DNA of 64,000 nucleotides from Argyresthia goedartella (Eukaryota; Arthropoda; Insecta; Lepidoptera; Argyresthiidae): assembly GCA_949825045.1 (NCBI GenBank), contig OX463816.1, positions 20,347,243 to 20,411,242 on the forward strand. Direction: 5' to 3'. The position numbers were made by a program, and so were the translations under genes. Positions 10,441 to 21,585 of this stretch are shown here, piece after piece. Position 1 is the stretch's first letter. Every line of letters begins with the position of its first letter. The notes under the pieces are model-generated. The model did no database searches and was not told the origin of the DNA. It saw nothing but the letters and a program-made list of their open reading frames with translations.

Positions 10441-11078
10441 TTCCTAGTGGGAAATCATCGATTCACGGTTGTAGGGCTGCCTTTGTCACATTGTCAGATT
10501 GGCTCAAGTCGGCAATGAGTCTGTGGTCGGTATACCACAATTAAAGTTCATTTCGGTTAGTGAAAGTATAAGTGCCAATTTAGTTAACAGTTGTTATAAA
10601 TTTGTAGTCGGAAACTACTGTTACCAGCGCATAAAGGATTGAACGGTCATTCTGCGAAGCCTAGATTGTATTACTTACGGTAGAACGTCGGGTTCTGTAG
10701 TCCTACAGTGTTATTTCGCTTTACACAGCAGGGTCGGGCTATTTAAGGGGTATTAAGCTGATTTGCTGACCTCAAAGGAAGTGTGGTTCATAAGAAGCCA
10801 CTTATTATTTTGTTTTTTTTTATAATAACCTTTGTGTGTTATTTGTATTGTACCACATGGTGGCATTCTCTAATTGATTTAGAGTATATATTTATAAGGT
10901 GTGTGTACACAGGGCAACCATATTAAATATTGTTTAGGATTTAATTGTTTAGCGGTTGCCTTGGGTTTTACAACTTAGTTTTAATTTCTGTGCCCAGCGC
11001 TGACGGGAAAGTGCTGGTATCTGGCTGTGCTTAGTTCGGCAGTGAAGCATAGGACCAGGAACAATTAAATCGGTAACC
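10441..11078 (+). other. Leader between primer site and gag
   Basis: About 640 bp of non-coding, fairly AT-rich DNA inside the element, as expected for a 5' untranslated and packaging region. Includes a T-rich run near 10,805. Confidence 0.6.
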
Positions 11079-12404
11079 ATGGCACCTTCGCCCTTGACGG
11101 TACTGCGATATGGTGTCCGTGAGGAGATGAGATGGCTCGCCCATACTCACAAGTATGTGGAGCGACCCGACATGGACGATGTCCTGCTCAAGCGTGTGGA
11201 GGACGCAATGACACGCGTCGGGAAGGTGTGTCGGCTGGCTGCCGAGGCTGAAGCTCTCGGGCTTACGGATAAGGCCTCGGTGGCTGCAGTGAGGCAGCTC
11301 TGCGCGGATGCTGACCAAGCGATGGAGTGCTTGGGCGACATCGAGCGTCGCGCCGAAAAAATTAAGCGGTCGCGTCGGGATGACCGCGGGGAGGATAGCG
11401 GAGACCCCCCCCCTAAGGGTGTGGTTGGACGGCTTCCACACCTGGAGATTCCCGCCTTCGGTGGGGCAATTGATGAGTGGCCGGCATTCATCAATTTGTT
11501 CGATAGCCTGGTCCACGGTCGGGACGACCTGGACAGCGCCTACAAGTTGGCCCAGCTATTGATGGCACTGCGGGGTGAACCGAAGGAGTTGGTCGGTCAC
11601 CTAACGGTTACGGCGGGCAATTATGAGATTGCCCGGGTCATATTGTTTGACCGCTACCAACACAAACGGCGGTTGGTTGATGCGCAGCTGGGGAAGCTGT
11701 TTAGCATACCAAGAGTAACCCGGGATGTTGACATCCGGGTACAGGTGCTCAACCCTGTGCTGGTGGCCACTAAGGCCCTTCAGAACCTTGGTCTGCCGGT
11801 AGACCAATGGTCATATATTGTGTTATATATGGTTTTGTCACGGTTGCCTGCAGCTGTTCAAAGTCGGTTTGAACAGCTGCATGGGGGCAGTAGCTCGGAA
11901 CTGCCCACGCTCGTCCAATTAACGGAGTTTTTGGAGGGTGAATGCAGGCGATGCGACACCATGGATTCGGAGGCCAGTGTGCAGCGCCAACCCGCGCGGA
12001 TGCGGGAGGGGCCGCGCCCCCCACCCCCATGGGGGGGTGGTCGGTCAAAACAATTTGGCGTTTTGAGTGCCGCGCCGTCGGGTGACGGCTGTGCGCACTG
12101 CGACAGTGCCGGTCATGAAGTGACCAGTTACGCCAACTTTAAGGCGCTCGGTGTGGCTGCCCGCAGGAAGGTGGTCTTCCGCCACCGATTGTGTTTCGGT
12201 TGCTTGGGGCCGCACCCGCTGAGCGAGTGCTCACGGGCGTCCCCCTGTGAGAGCTGCGGTGGCAGGCACCACGTCGTGTTGTGCCTGAACCGGTCAGGCC
12301 CATCGGATGGTCACCAGGGCCGGACTCAGGTTGGTCGGTCACAGGGCCCCAACCAGGGCCGGACCCAGTCCCCCTCCGGGCAACGGGAGTCACCAACGGG
12401 GTGA
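11079..12404 (+). CDS. BEL/Pao gag, 441 codons, altered zinc knuckle
   Basis: Starts at ATG 11,079 (MAPSPLTVLRYG) and ends at a stop at 12,402-12,404. The long N-terminal part is capsid-like: HLEIPAFGGAIDEWPAFINL is the typical BEL/Pao 'folPkF.G...eW..F...F' signature near residue 115. Near the C-terminus are Cys/His knuckles. The first reads CX2CX4HX4Y, so the last ligand is Tyr (codon 12,129-12,131) where Cys is expected. The next two, around CFGCLGPHPLSEC and CESCGGRHHVVLC, keep their ligands. The frame leaves the pol frame downstream (gag is in frame 3, protease in frame 1), whereas many BEL/Pao elements use one continuous gag-pol frame, so a frame break between about 12,300 and 12,404 is likely. 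No readthrough or frameshift signal was identified. Confidence 0.85.
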   Translation: MAPSPLTVLRYGVREEMRWLAHTHKYVERPDMDDVLLKRVEDAMTRVGKVCRLAAEAEALGLTDKASVAAVRQLCADADQAMECLGDIERRAEKIKRSRRDDRGEDSGDPPPKGVVGRLPHLEIPAFGGAIDEWPAFINLFDSLVHGRDDLDSAYKLAQLLMALRGEPKELVGHLTVTAGNYEIARVILFDRYQHKRRLVDAQLGKLFSIPRVTRDVDIRVQVLNPVLVATKALQNLGLPVDQWSYIVLYMVLSRLPAAVQSRFEQLHGGSSSELPTLVQLTEFLEGECRRCDTMDSEASVQRQPARMREGPRPPPPWGGGRSKQFGVLSAAPSGDGCAHCDSAGHEVTSYANFKALGVAARRKVVFRHRLCFGCLGPHPLSECSRASPCESCGGRHHVVLCLNRSGPSDGHQGRTQVGRSQGPNQGRTQSPSGQRESPTG

Positions 12405-12894
12405 CTGGGGTACCCGCGGACGGGACCCCCCCCGAGGGGAAGGGGGCAGCGCGGGGGGTAACAGGCGGGACAGCCGGGGTTCGGTCGCCGCTGTCCAGGG
12501 CCAGCGAGGACTTCGGGCCGCTGGCTCACCGCGTGTTACGGGCGGGTGTCAGATGGCACCTATGAGTGGCGCGAAGGCTGGGAGCCCACCACCTTCTGAG
12601 CCACCCTGCCCGTCGCTCTGGGAGGCGAACAGGGAGGCGAACAGTCGGATGTCGCCCCCATTCCTAGAGCGCCCCAGGTTGGATCCGCTCTCCCCCCTCC
12701 ATCCACGGTGGCCACCGGGCACACCGTTCACAGTCCGGTATGGTCGGGTACCGGGACAGCGAGGGGCCTATTATGCGGGTTGGGACCCCCTAATGTACAT
12801 GCGGTCTGATATGCCACCGGTGGCATATCAGCAGCCGAGTTACCAGGCCGACGGAGGTCTGAGCGGGTTCGGATCCCGCGGGGGTTCCCGCTAG
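12307..12894 (+). pseudogene. Gag-protease linker, in the pol frame, ends at a stop
   Basis: An open frame 1 stretch rich in Pro, Gly and Arg that overlaps the end of gag and stops at TAG 12,892-12,894. The same frame continues directly into the protease (GHAAHLQG... then VMLPTASV), so the stop lies inside what should be a continuous gag-pol frame. No domain is recognisable. The low-complexity GC-rich sequence means coding status rests on position alone. Confidence 0.5.
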
Positions 12895-15800
12895 GGACAC
12901 GCCGCCCACTTACAAGGTGCCGCCACTCCACAGACGGTCATGCTCCCCACCGCCTCGGTGATAGCGTGGAGTTCGGACGGCAAATCATGTGTGGCACGAG
13001 CACTATTGGACTCGGGGGCCCAGGGGTGCTTAGTCTCGTGCAACCTTGTAAGACGGTTGGGCATTTCGGTAAGGGAGTACCCACATTCCATTCGGAGAAT
13101 TGGGAACACGGAAGTCGGTTCCGTTAAGGGAGTATGTCGGATTACTCTCTCGTCACGGGTGGATTCATCGGTGAATCTGACGGTCACGGCATTAGTCATG
13201 CCTAATGTGATGGGCTCACACCCTCACGTACGGTTGTCGCCCTCGGTGCGACAGTTGGTTGCTGGGTTGTCACTGGCTGACCCGGAGTTCGACATTCCGG
13301 GCCCAGTAGACATTTTATTGGGTGTCGATGCCTTAGGATACCTGTTAGTGCCAGGTGTCCACGTGTTGCAGGCGACTGGTCTGGTTTCGGTCAACACCAG
13401 ACTGGGCCATGCGGTAATGGGTCCGGTCATGCCGGCTGCCCCACGCCTAGCGACTCGTAGTCCCTTATTCGGTTCTGTACTCTCGGAGGTGATACAGAAG
13501 TTTTGGGAGGTGGAGGAACCACCTACGGTACGCCGGTTGGACCCGGTTGAAGAAGAGTGTGAACAGTTTTATCGGAACAATACTGGTCGCCTTCGGTCAG
13601 GTCGATTTCTCACACGTCTTCCATTTCGGAGTGATCGCCCACCGCTGGGCAGTTCACAGCATGCAGCCGAGACGCGGCTTCTGTCGATGGAACGACGCAT
13701 GAAGCGTGACGGGATTTTCCGGCAGAAGTACGTCGACTTCATGCGGGAATACGAGTCGCTCGGCCACATGTCGGTTTCGGGTATCGACTGGAAGCGTGAA
13801 GACCACTGCTTCCTGCCTCATCACGCGGTCTTGAGGACCCCGGAGGGCAAAATACGGGTAGTGTTCGATGGATCGGCATCAACATCTAACGGCATGAACC
13901 TGAACCAGTGTTTGCATTCAGGGCCGAAGTTGAATCATGACATCGCGGATGTTATCACACGGTTCCGTCGACACAATGTTGTGTTTGTAGCTGACATCCG
14001 GATGATGTTTAGACAGACGGTCATTCACCCTGACGATAGACGGTATCAGCTGATACTGTGGCGAGAGAGCCCAGATCAGCCCATTAGGGTGTACGAGTTG
14101 AACACCAACACGTACGGGCTACGGTCTAGTCCTTATTTGGCGATTCGCACTCTGCGGGAGTTAGCGGATCGAGAACGGTTAAATTTCCCTAGAGGAGCAG
14201 CGATCCTGGAGCAGGACCTCTACGTGGACGATATCTGTACCGGTGCAGATTCCGTGGAGGAGGCGCTCGCTCGACGGGACGAGCTAGTTGAGCTCTTACG
14301 GGGTGGAGGTTACGAGCTCCGGAAATGGATGTCGAACTCTCCAGAGTTACTGACTGGTCTTCCGGATGACTACCAGCAAGACCCCACATTTTTGAAAATT
14401 TGGAAAACCCAAATATGTTGTCGGTATTAGGCGTCCAGCACCAGCCGGTGTCAGACATGTTTTCGTATCGGGTCGAGTTGGACACCCCGAAGGTCTGGAC
14501 GAAACGGAACGTCCTTTCAACGGTGGCTAGGACGTTTGATCCAAACGGGTGGATCACCCCGGTAACATTTCAGCTCAAGTGTTTTATGCAGCAATTGTGG
14601 TCTGCTGAGCTGAAATGGGACGACCCGATCGGCGGGTCATTGAGCTCGGAGTAGGACTCGTTCTTTTCGACCCTCCCTGGCATCCATCGGATTTCACTGC
14701 CACGGAGGTTGGTCCCCACCAAACGATACACCGCCACCCTGCATGGGTTTTGCGATGCCTCGAAGAAGGGCTACGGAGCTGCGGTGTATCTGCGTACGGT
14801 CGACTCCTCGGGGGAGGTTGATGTGCGGTTGGTCATGGCCAAGAGCAAGGTTGCGCCGTTGCGCACTCGCCTGACCATTCCCAAGTTAGAGCTTTCGGGA
14901 GCGGCTCTCCTGACTCGTCTGCTCAACCACACGATGACGGTTCTTCGTGGGTCAATAGCGTTGGAAGATACGGTCTACGCTTGGACGGAGAGCCAGATCG
15001 TGTTATGCTGGCTGAAGGCTTCAGTTCACAAGCTGGAGACTTTTGTGGCGAATCGGGTTTCGCAGATTTTGACTTCGGAGGTTCCCTTGATCTGGAGACA
15101 TGTTCCAGGGGAACTGAACCCAGCAGACTGTGCGTCTCGTGGGTGTCACGCTCCGGAGTTGGTTGGACATCCCTTGTGGTGGGGTCCAAAATGGTTAACT
15201 CAAGCCGAATCGGATTGGCCAATGAGTCCACGCGTTGCCACGGCGAACGGCGCCTTGACAGTCGGTGTCTGTACGACGCAACCAGAGCCGGAAGAGGAGT
15301 TCAGCCTGCTGGAACGGTACAGCTCGCTCGACAAGCTGGTCAATGTAACCGCCTGGATCTGCCGATTTTCGCGGAATTGTCGGAATTCTGAGGCGCAACG
15401 AGTGCGGACACAGGTCCTGACACCACGGGAACGGAACCATGCGTTGTTCGCATTGGTACGGAACGTGCAGACGGTGCACTTTAAGTCCGAACTGGACATT
15501 CTGAGACGCGGACGCGTCCAACTGAAGGGAGCTGTGGCTCGGCTCAACCCGTTCATTGACCCTCAAGGATTGCTGAGGGTAGGAGGTCGGCTGCGGAATG
15601 CCAACCTGCCTTATGCGGCTCGCCACCCGTTGTTACTCCCTAGGAAAGGGAAGTTGGTCGAACTGTTGATACAGGATCGACACATTCGGAATGGGCATAT
15701 CGGATGCCACGCCTTGATGGCGTTTCTCCAGCGCGAGTTCTGGATTCTATCGGGACGACGCTTAGTGCGTAGCGTCGTATTTCGGTGCCTGCCTTGTTAT

Positions 15801-16781
15801 CGGGCCAAGGCGGCTACGATGCAGCCCCAGATGGGCGATTTGCCCTCGGATAGGGTTAACGAAATCCGGCCCTTTGCGGGTGTCGGAACGGATTTCGCGG
15901 GACCATTCACGGTCACGTCTTCACAGCTACGGAACGCCAAATTAGTGAAGGCATACCTGTGCGTCTTCGTGTGCTTGGCCACGAAGGCAGTCCACTTGGA
16001 GGTGGTCAGTGACCTCACTACAGAGGCATTTATCGCTTGTCTACATCGGTTCGTCTCACGAAGGGGCCTCCCGACATTAATCCGTTCGGACAACGGCACA
16101 AACTTTGTCGGAGCCAGGCGATATCTGCAGGAGGTCACTCAATTCTCGAACGGTAATCAGGATGCCATCGGTACGGCTTGCTCCCGACGAGGGATTGAAT
16201 GGGTTTTCAGTCCGCCGGGATGTCCTCATTGGGGAGGAATATTTGAGGCTGCGGTTAAATCGGCTAAGTCCCACCTGACGAGGATCATCGGTGAGACCTC
16301 TCTACGCTTTGAAGAGCTTGCGACGCTGTTCTGTAAAATTGAAATGACACCGAACTCGCGTCCGTTGTGCCTGCTCAGTTCGGATCCAAATGATTTGGAA
16401 GCGTTGACGCCGGGTCACTTCCTGATAGGTCAGCCCCTTAACGCCCTGCCAGAATACCCATTCGGTGATGTTAAGTAAAGTCGGTTAACTAGGTGGCAGA
16501 TGTTGCAGCAGATGGCTCAAGATTTTTGGAAACGGTGGTCCCTTGAGTACTTGCACATCTTGCAGCAGCGCCTTAAGTGGACTGACCGGACGAGCCCCCC
16601 TCAAGTCGGTGATTTGGTGCTGATTAAGGATGCGAACCTGCCATCATTGAGATGGAGACGAGGACGGATCGTCAATTTGTACACGGGTCGGGATGGCACG
16701 CCTCGATCAGCAGAAGTCAGGGTGGGGGACTCGGTCCTCAAGAGAGCGGTCGCAACACTTTCTCGCCTTCCTATTGATTAG
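12895..16781 (+). pseudogene. BEL/Pao pol (protease, RT, RNase H, integrase), disrupted
   Basis: Protease with LLDSGAQG near 13,000. Reverse transcriptase continues to LYVDDICTG at about 14,219-14,245. The reading then passes from frame 1 (stop after 14,427) to frame 3 near 14,385-14,400, beside a short T run. RNase H starts HGFCDASKKGY near 14,740, after an in-frame TAG at 14,652-14,654. The integrase zinc region ends in CLPCYR near 15,800. The integrase core has TDFAGPF, SDNGTNFVGA and GGIFEAAVKS, with a second in-frame stop, TAA at 16,476-16,478, ahead of the C-terminal region that ends at 16,781. Catalytic motifs are otherwise intact. The lesions rule out a full product from this copy, although the LTRs show it was mobilised recently, presumably in trans or before the lesions arose. 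Confidence 0.9.
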
Positions 16782-16801
16782 GGACAGGTTCGGGCCTGTC
16801 C

Positions 16802-16812
16802 GGGCGGGTGAC
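16802..16812 (+). other. Candidate polypurine tract of the BEL/Pao element
   Basis: The G-rich run gggcgggtgac directly precedes the TG of the 3' LTR. It is not a perfect purine run. Confidence 0.4.
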
Positions 16813-17399
16813 TGTTTAGTATTTATGCGTCGGAAACGCACCGGTTTTTTGTTGCGCGAATCGATCGCGAGTAATCGAGACATCACTAGCGGAATCGGAC
16901 CGCAGATGTCACTCGTATCGGAAACGAGATGTAAAATGGGAGGTTAATTTTTTCCTGTTGTTCTGGTCTCATCGGTGAGATAACATGGCGGCTCGAGCCC
17001 CGTGGCATTGAATGGTATTTCGGTGTACCAATTGTAATACAGGCATCGGGCCTGGTCAGAGTGTAAATCTACCTCATAGCGTCGGGCTATTGAATGTAAT
17101 TAGATTCGTGTCAGCGGTTGAGTGATTTATGTGGTGAAGCACAGAGTCGTATTCGGACGGCGACTCCACGTCGGCAGACAGCACGCCGTCGGCAGCGCCA
17201 GGCAGCGACGGCAAGGGTTCGATCCCATCCTATCCCAACTGTGCCCCCTTTCCCGAATTCCTGTCTCGAATCGAGCCTTCGATCTCCTGTCTACGGTGAC
17301 AAGGTAATAAACAAATTTCATCACTTCTTTTCTCTCACGTGGCAAAGGCACAACCCCTCAGGATTCTCACGCCGTTCGGTAGGCGTGGGAAATTAAACA
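16813..17399 (+). repeat. 3' LTR of the BEL/Pao element
   Basis: Same 587-bp sequence as 9,833-10,419 except two substitutions (C to A and G to A when read left to right LTR). AATAAA at 17,306-17,311. Confidence 0.95.
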
Positions 17400-17720
17400 G
17401 AATCCCTAAACTCTTTCAGAGCAAGATTAAAGTAAAACTACCTTTCTCAAGTACAATATGTATTTTATACATGTAGGAATTGTTTATGTGGTTTATTGTT
17501 TTGATTATAGTGTATTATATATTATTTATTTAACTAACTATTCATGTGTATTGTATTTTTCTATTAAGATTGCAAAAACCCTCTTTATTTATCTACACAA
17601 CCTCACTAGGTTGGCTGGAAGAGATTTCTCTTTTAAAAAAGTCTGCCTTTGTACATTCGTTTTAAATATTTACATCTGTTGTAAAAATATTGAGTGCAAT
17701 AAAAGGTTTAATTATAATAA
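17400..17720 (+). other. Possible 3' untranslated end of an old LINE
   Basis: The stretch ttggctggaagagatttctc, then gcctttgtacattcg, then tgcaataaaagg resembles the 3' ends of several animal LINEs in my memory. There is no coding part beside it, and the complete BEL/Pao element sits on its left side. Confidence 0.3.
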
Positions 17721-19036
17721 TCATCACTTCAAGGACTGTCATGTTTTCCACGACAGCACATTCAGCTGTATTTATCCAATATAGTAATTTTCCCTCCGGG
17801 CCACTTGTACTAAACTAGTGGTATTAGTTTGTCCCACATGTATCATTATTCAAAATTATTAACCAATTCCTTTCTAGACCTATCTACCTTATTTACCTAT
17901 ATCAGTTATCTTGACGACCCCTTTGCCTAAACATCTCCCAAACTGATTAAATAAGCACCAATTCGCGACCTATTCATCAATGATCATCCGCGATGTTCAA
18001 ATCAATTCCTTAATTAATTGCGGTCTAACAGCTAAGAAATTGAATTGAATATCGCGTTTTATTCCATCCATCATAATGATTTTTGTTATAGCTTGACAGC
18101 AAATTATAGTTAAATGCCCCACTATGATGCATGTTATGTTTCAAAGAAGGTTAATTAATTAAGTGAAACATAGTTCTGCTAACATGATTGTCGTGTAAGT
18201 TGTTACGAGGGTAGCATGACGTCGCAGTCGGGGCTAGGGATTACGAAATACACTCCCTTAAGCAGGTACAGTACGATTATTTTAACTGTACCCCTCGGCA
18301 CTTCTTGGATTTAAAAAAAAATCGTCAATCAATTAACTGTTTTCAGACAATTACATTGGTGTGCTCTTTATGAAATTCCTCTGTGCCAAATTTCAAGGTT
18401 CTAGGACATCTGTGTCAATACGGACACAGTGTCTCAGTCATTTGTGTCCGAATCGTCAGTAAGCTTCTTGATTACTTTCAATAACTTAAAGTAATCGTAC
18501 TGTACTCTATTGTTATTATTCACTACTTTCCGATATAGAGATTTTAAGAATGCTCAAATTGTAATCCTGATCGGAACATAATGGCTATTTATCTTAATTA
18601 CTCAACTTGGGGATAGGGCGATATGAGTCTTCTCGAAGTTTCGTTGTCCATGGCCATCCATAATAGCTCCAACATTTGTTTCAGTAATCACTCTCTCAAT
18701 TATGAAGATAATTGATAACTATAAATTACACATTTATACTTAAACCGCCTTTGCCTTGGTGTGAAAACAGGGCGAGCCTTGCTTGTCTTCAATGTTTGTA
18801 CCTATACCTATATTTACCTATACTAAAGTATTGAATCGTGCCCTCGGTATAAATCCACGAAGCATTTTTACATATTAGATTTATCGGAATTCCCGTCACG
18901 AATATTGTAATATACAAGCTCTAAATGCATTTTCTGTGTTCACACAACTCAACTGCTCAACGCAAGAGATTTGAACTTATCGTGCTTTTGTAATACGCCA
19001 ATAGTTCCATATTATATTTCGATACTCATATTGTTA

Positions 19037-19085
19037 CCCCCCCCCCCCCCTAAAGGGAATACATACACACACACAAACACACATA
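19037..19085. repeat. C14 run followed by a CA-rich microsatellite
   Basis: Fourteen C at 19,037-19,050, then acacacacacaaacacacat-type repeats. A slippage-prone simple repeat. Confidence 0.9.
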
Positions 19086-19089
19086 AAGC

Positions 19090-19160
19090 ATTAAGCCATT
19101 TCCCATAGGAGATGGCAGAAAAGAGTAATAATTGTACCCACGTTTAGCCAGTAATTAATA
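19090..19160 (+). repeat. Dispersed repeat fragment, copy a
   Basis: Shares gccatttccc, tggcaga and cccacgtttagccagta with 21,520-21,585. It looks like the widespread lepidopteran repeat with a 'tttcccgtaggggtaggcaga' core. Confidence 0.5.
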
Positions 19161-21519
19161 CTCCGTACGAAACCAAAACGTATGGTTTCTGTTCGGGTCT
19201 CCTCGGACTCGAGAAAACGACAAAAAAAAATATCGAAGCTCGAAAATTCTTGAGTTCCAAGTTTGAATTATTTTTACGAGGCAAACATTACATTTGAATA
19301 TGTCGCGTAACAGCGGCGCGCGCGCATTAGAGTTGCAGATTTCTTATTGCTTTTAATTATTCAAATCAGCCAATATCTATTAATTTTCCTATAAGAAGTT
19401 ACAACTGGTGATTTTTTTATTAACTAGATTATAGATTAGTGTGTAAGTTTTTTTTTTCTAGTTTTGTTTTCTTTCCTTTTACGTCATTTAATGTGGCTGT
19501 TGTAATAACTATTAGTAGAGCTAAGATTGGATTATCTTGACTTTTGTTTCTTTATTAATCTTTATAATAGAAGAGAATGATAATGGTGAAATAAAAATAT
19601 AGATAAGTATAAATTTTATTTTTTTTTCTGTAAAAATCAAGGCTTTTTATGAGATAAGATCTCGGTACTCGAGAATACTCAGGGATTTGGTCACGAGAAT
19701 TCCCAAAACTCGAGAAACTAAATAGTTCAAGAAACTAGAAACCATAGGCACTACATATAAATTTCTGTGATAAAATAAATCTCGTACTTAATATCGTGGG
19801 TTACTGTACCTGCATTCACGCCTTTATCGCGGCAAGCTGCCGATTTTGATGAATAGCATCAAAGCTGATTAATTCGGGCAATATGGGCGGAGGGACGGCG
19901 GCGGCGGCTAAATACATTTTCATGTCTGAGTTGTCTTACTAATGGTATGACTGGGTATTATTTATTAAATTGAGAGACAGTAACTACTGCAAGGGTATTT
20001 GACAATATTGCTGGGTTTTTCCCGTGTACAAATGCTGTGGTTGGGTGTTAACGTGAGTCAGGTTAAATAGGGCCCTAGTACAGAGTGTATTTAATTGTGT
20101 ATGCCTATATTTTTCCAATAAGTATTACATATACTCGTATACCATACACGCTCGCACATTTAAAAAGTCTTTCTACTTGTACAATGTCGACCATATTTAG
20201 TAACACTTACTTGAATCAAAGTATTCGTTATACTAGGAAACCTGTTACTCGAAATACGAACGGGCATCTTTTATAGACCTATTGGCATTAAAGTAGCATA
20301 ATACGGGCACTATGAAATATTAATAATAAACATAATCAAACACATTGAGTTAAGGTTGGTTAGATACGGGTTTAATTCCAAGTTTCCGATATTCCAATAT
20401 CAGCGACCAGGCGGTTAGAGTTCTGATACCGGTGATAAGCTAACCACATAGTCTGTTAGGAGTTATTAATTCTTGGATCAAAATATCTATTTAGCATACC
20501 GTATGATTTCACCTTTAAGTCTTTGTTTTTTTTTTGTAATTACAACATTTCTATATTGAGCGTCGCAATGTGAAAGTTTTTGAAATAATAAGTGGATATA
20601 TTTTAGTTCAAAATGTTTTCAGGCTTAAACATTATCCTACTGGTTTAAGTTATGCAACAATTATACAGGTTGACATAACTTTACAGTATTATTAATTAAA
20701 ATTCGCATTTGCTTCGTCGTCGGTTGGAAATATGTATGTTGCTATACTAAAAATGTCGCGCAAGTAATGTATAATATAACATTTATATGTCGTCCTTTAT
20801 AGGACGACTTTTAATCAGCCGACCACTTTTGAGGAAATTGTGGTACCCCATTAATATGAACAACTTGTGCTTATGAACGTTTGTAATCCATAAAAAATGC
20901 GATCAGCTTTTCTGGTGAATTAGTTCAATTTTAATTCAAACTGTACAAGCTCCGACTTCAGAACGCGGTTGTCAAATGAAGTCACCCTAATGGTCAATCA
21001 AAAGCACTTCAAAATTTTTTTGCGTTTCTCATTCGCCAAAATGCTTGGGGTGTGGGCTAATCAACATCAAAATGTCGTGGTGTGAGTATTCACTCCCACA
21101 CCGTTCCCTTCAATGCTTCAATCGAATGAGCGGCGGCGGCGTACTAATTACCAACCAATATCACAATGACATCTACGATATGGCAACTGTTTGTCGTCGA
21201 TGAAACAATAATATCAGACTAGAATACAGGTCGTGCCAAGTTTCTCTGTGATTGAGCGAACTGTTCTATCTCTCTCTCTCTCTTACGCAACCCTTATCCT
21301 ATGCGAGAAAGAGAGGTTCATTCAGCTCACTTAGAAATTGAGAAAATTTGTGGGGCCTGCACCTACCTATCTACTATTCAATCCAGACAAAAAAGACAAA
21401 GTCTCTCGCTCGGTTAACGAAAGCGGCTGTATGACATTTGAGCGGCACTTCATTTGGGCAGCAGTACGTGCATTCGGTCATACTTACCTCGTTAAAGATA
21501 CCTACCGACAACAAAATCA

Positions 21520-21585
21520 AATGCGCCATTTCCCGTAAAGGTTGGCAGAGGCATACTTGTGCCCACGTTTAGCCAGTACCTACCT
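21520..21585 (+). repeat. Dispersed repeat fragment, copy b
   Basis: Second copy of the 19,090-19,160 sequence: gccatttcccgtaaaggttggcaga, then cccacgtttagccagta. Confidence 0.5.

Larger units (their letters stand above)
9833..17399 (+). mobile_element. Complete, recent BEL/Pao LTR retrotransposon with broken gag-pol
   Basis: Two direct 587-bp LTRs (9,833-10,419 and 16,813-17,399) bound a 7,567-bp element. By line-by-line reading they differ at only two bases, in the stretch corresponding to 10,003-10,018. The flanks gtatc (9,828-9,832) and gaatc (17,400-17,404) look like a 5-bp target duplication with one change, the size usual for BEL/Pao. Internal order: primer site, leader, gag, protease, RT, RNase H, integrase, then a purine-rich run before the 3' LTR. 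No envelope region is present. The near-identical LTRs contrast with several coding lesions. Confidence 0.92.
17721..21519. other. Gene-free AT-rich DNA
   Basis: No supported frame. Contains a 14-base C run with a CA-rich tail (19,037-19,085), short GGC repeats near 19,900 and 21,130, a small hairpin (gtcgtcct-ttat-aggacgac near 20,790) and a CT microsatellite near 21,270. Otherwise nothing recognised. Confidence 0.5.

Noticed and set aside
11031..11516. 161-codon minus-strand frame over gag
   Set aside because: Shadow of the GC-rich gag coding strand.
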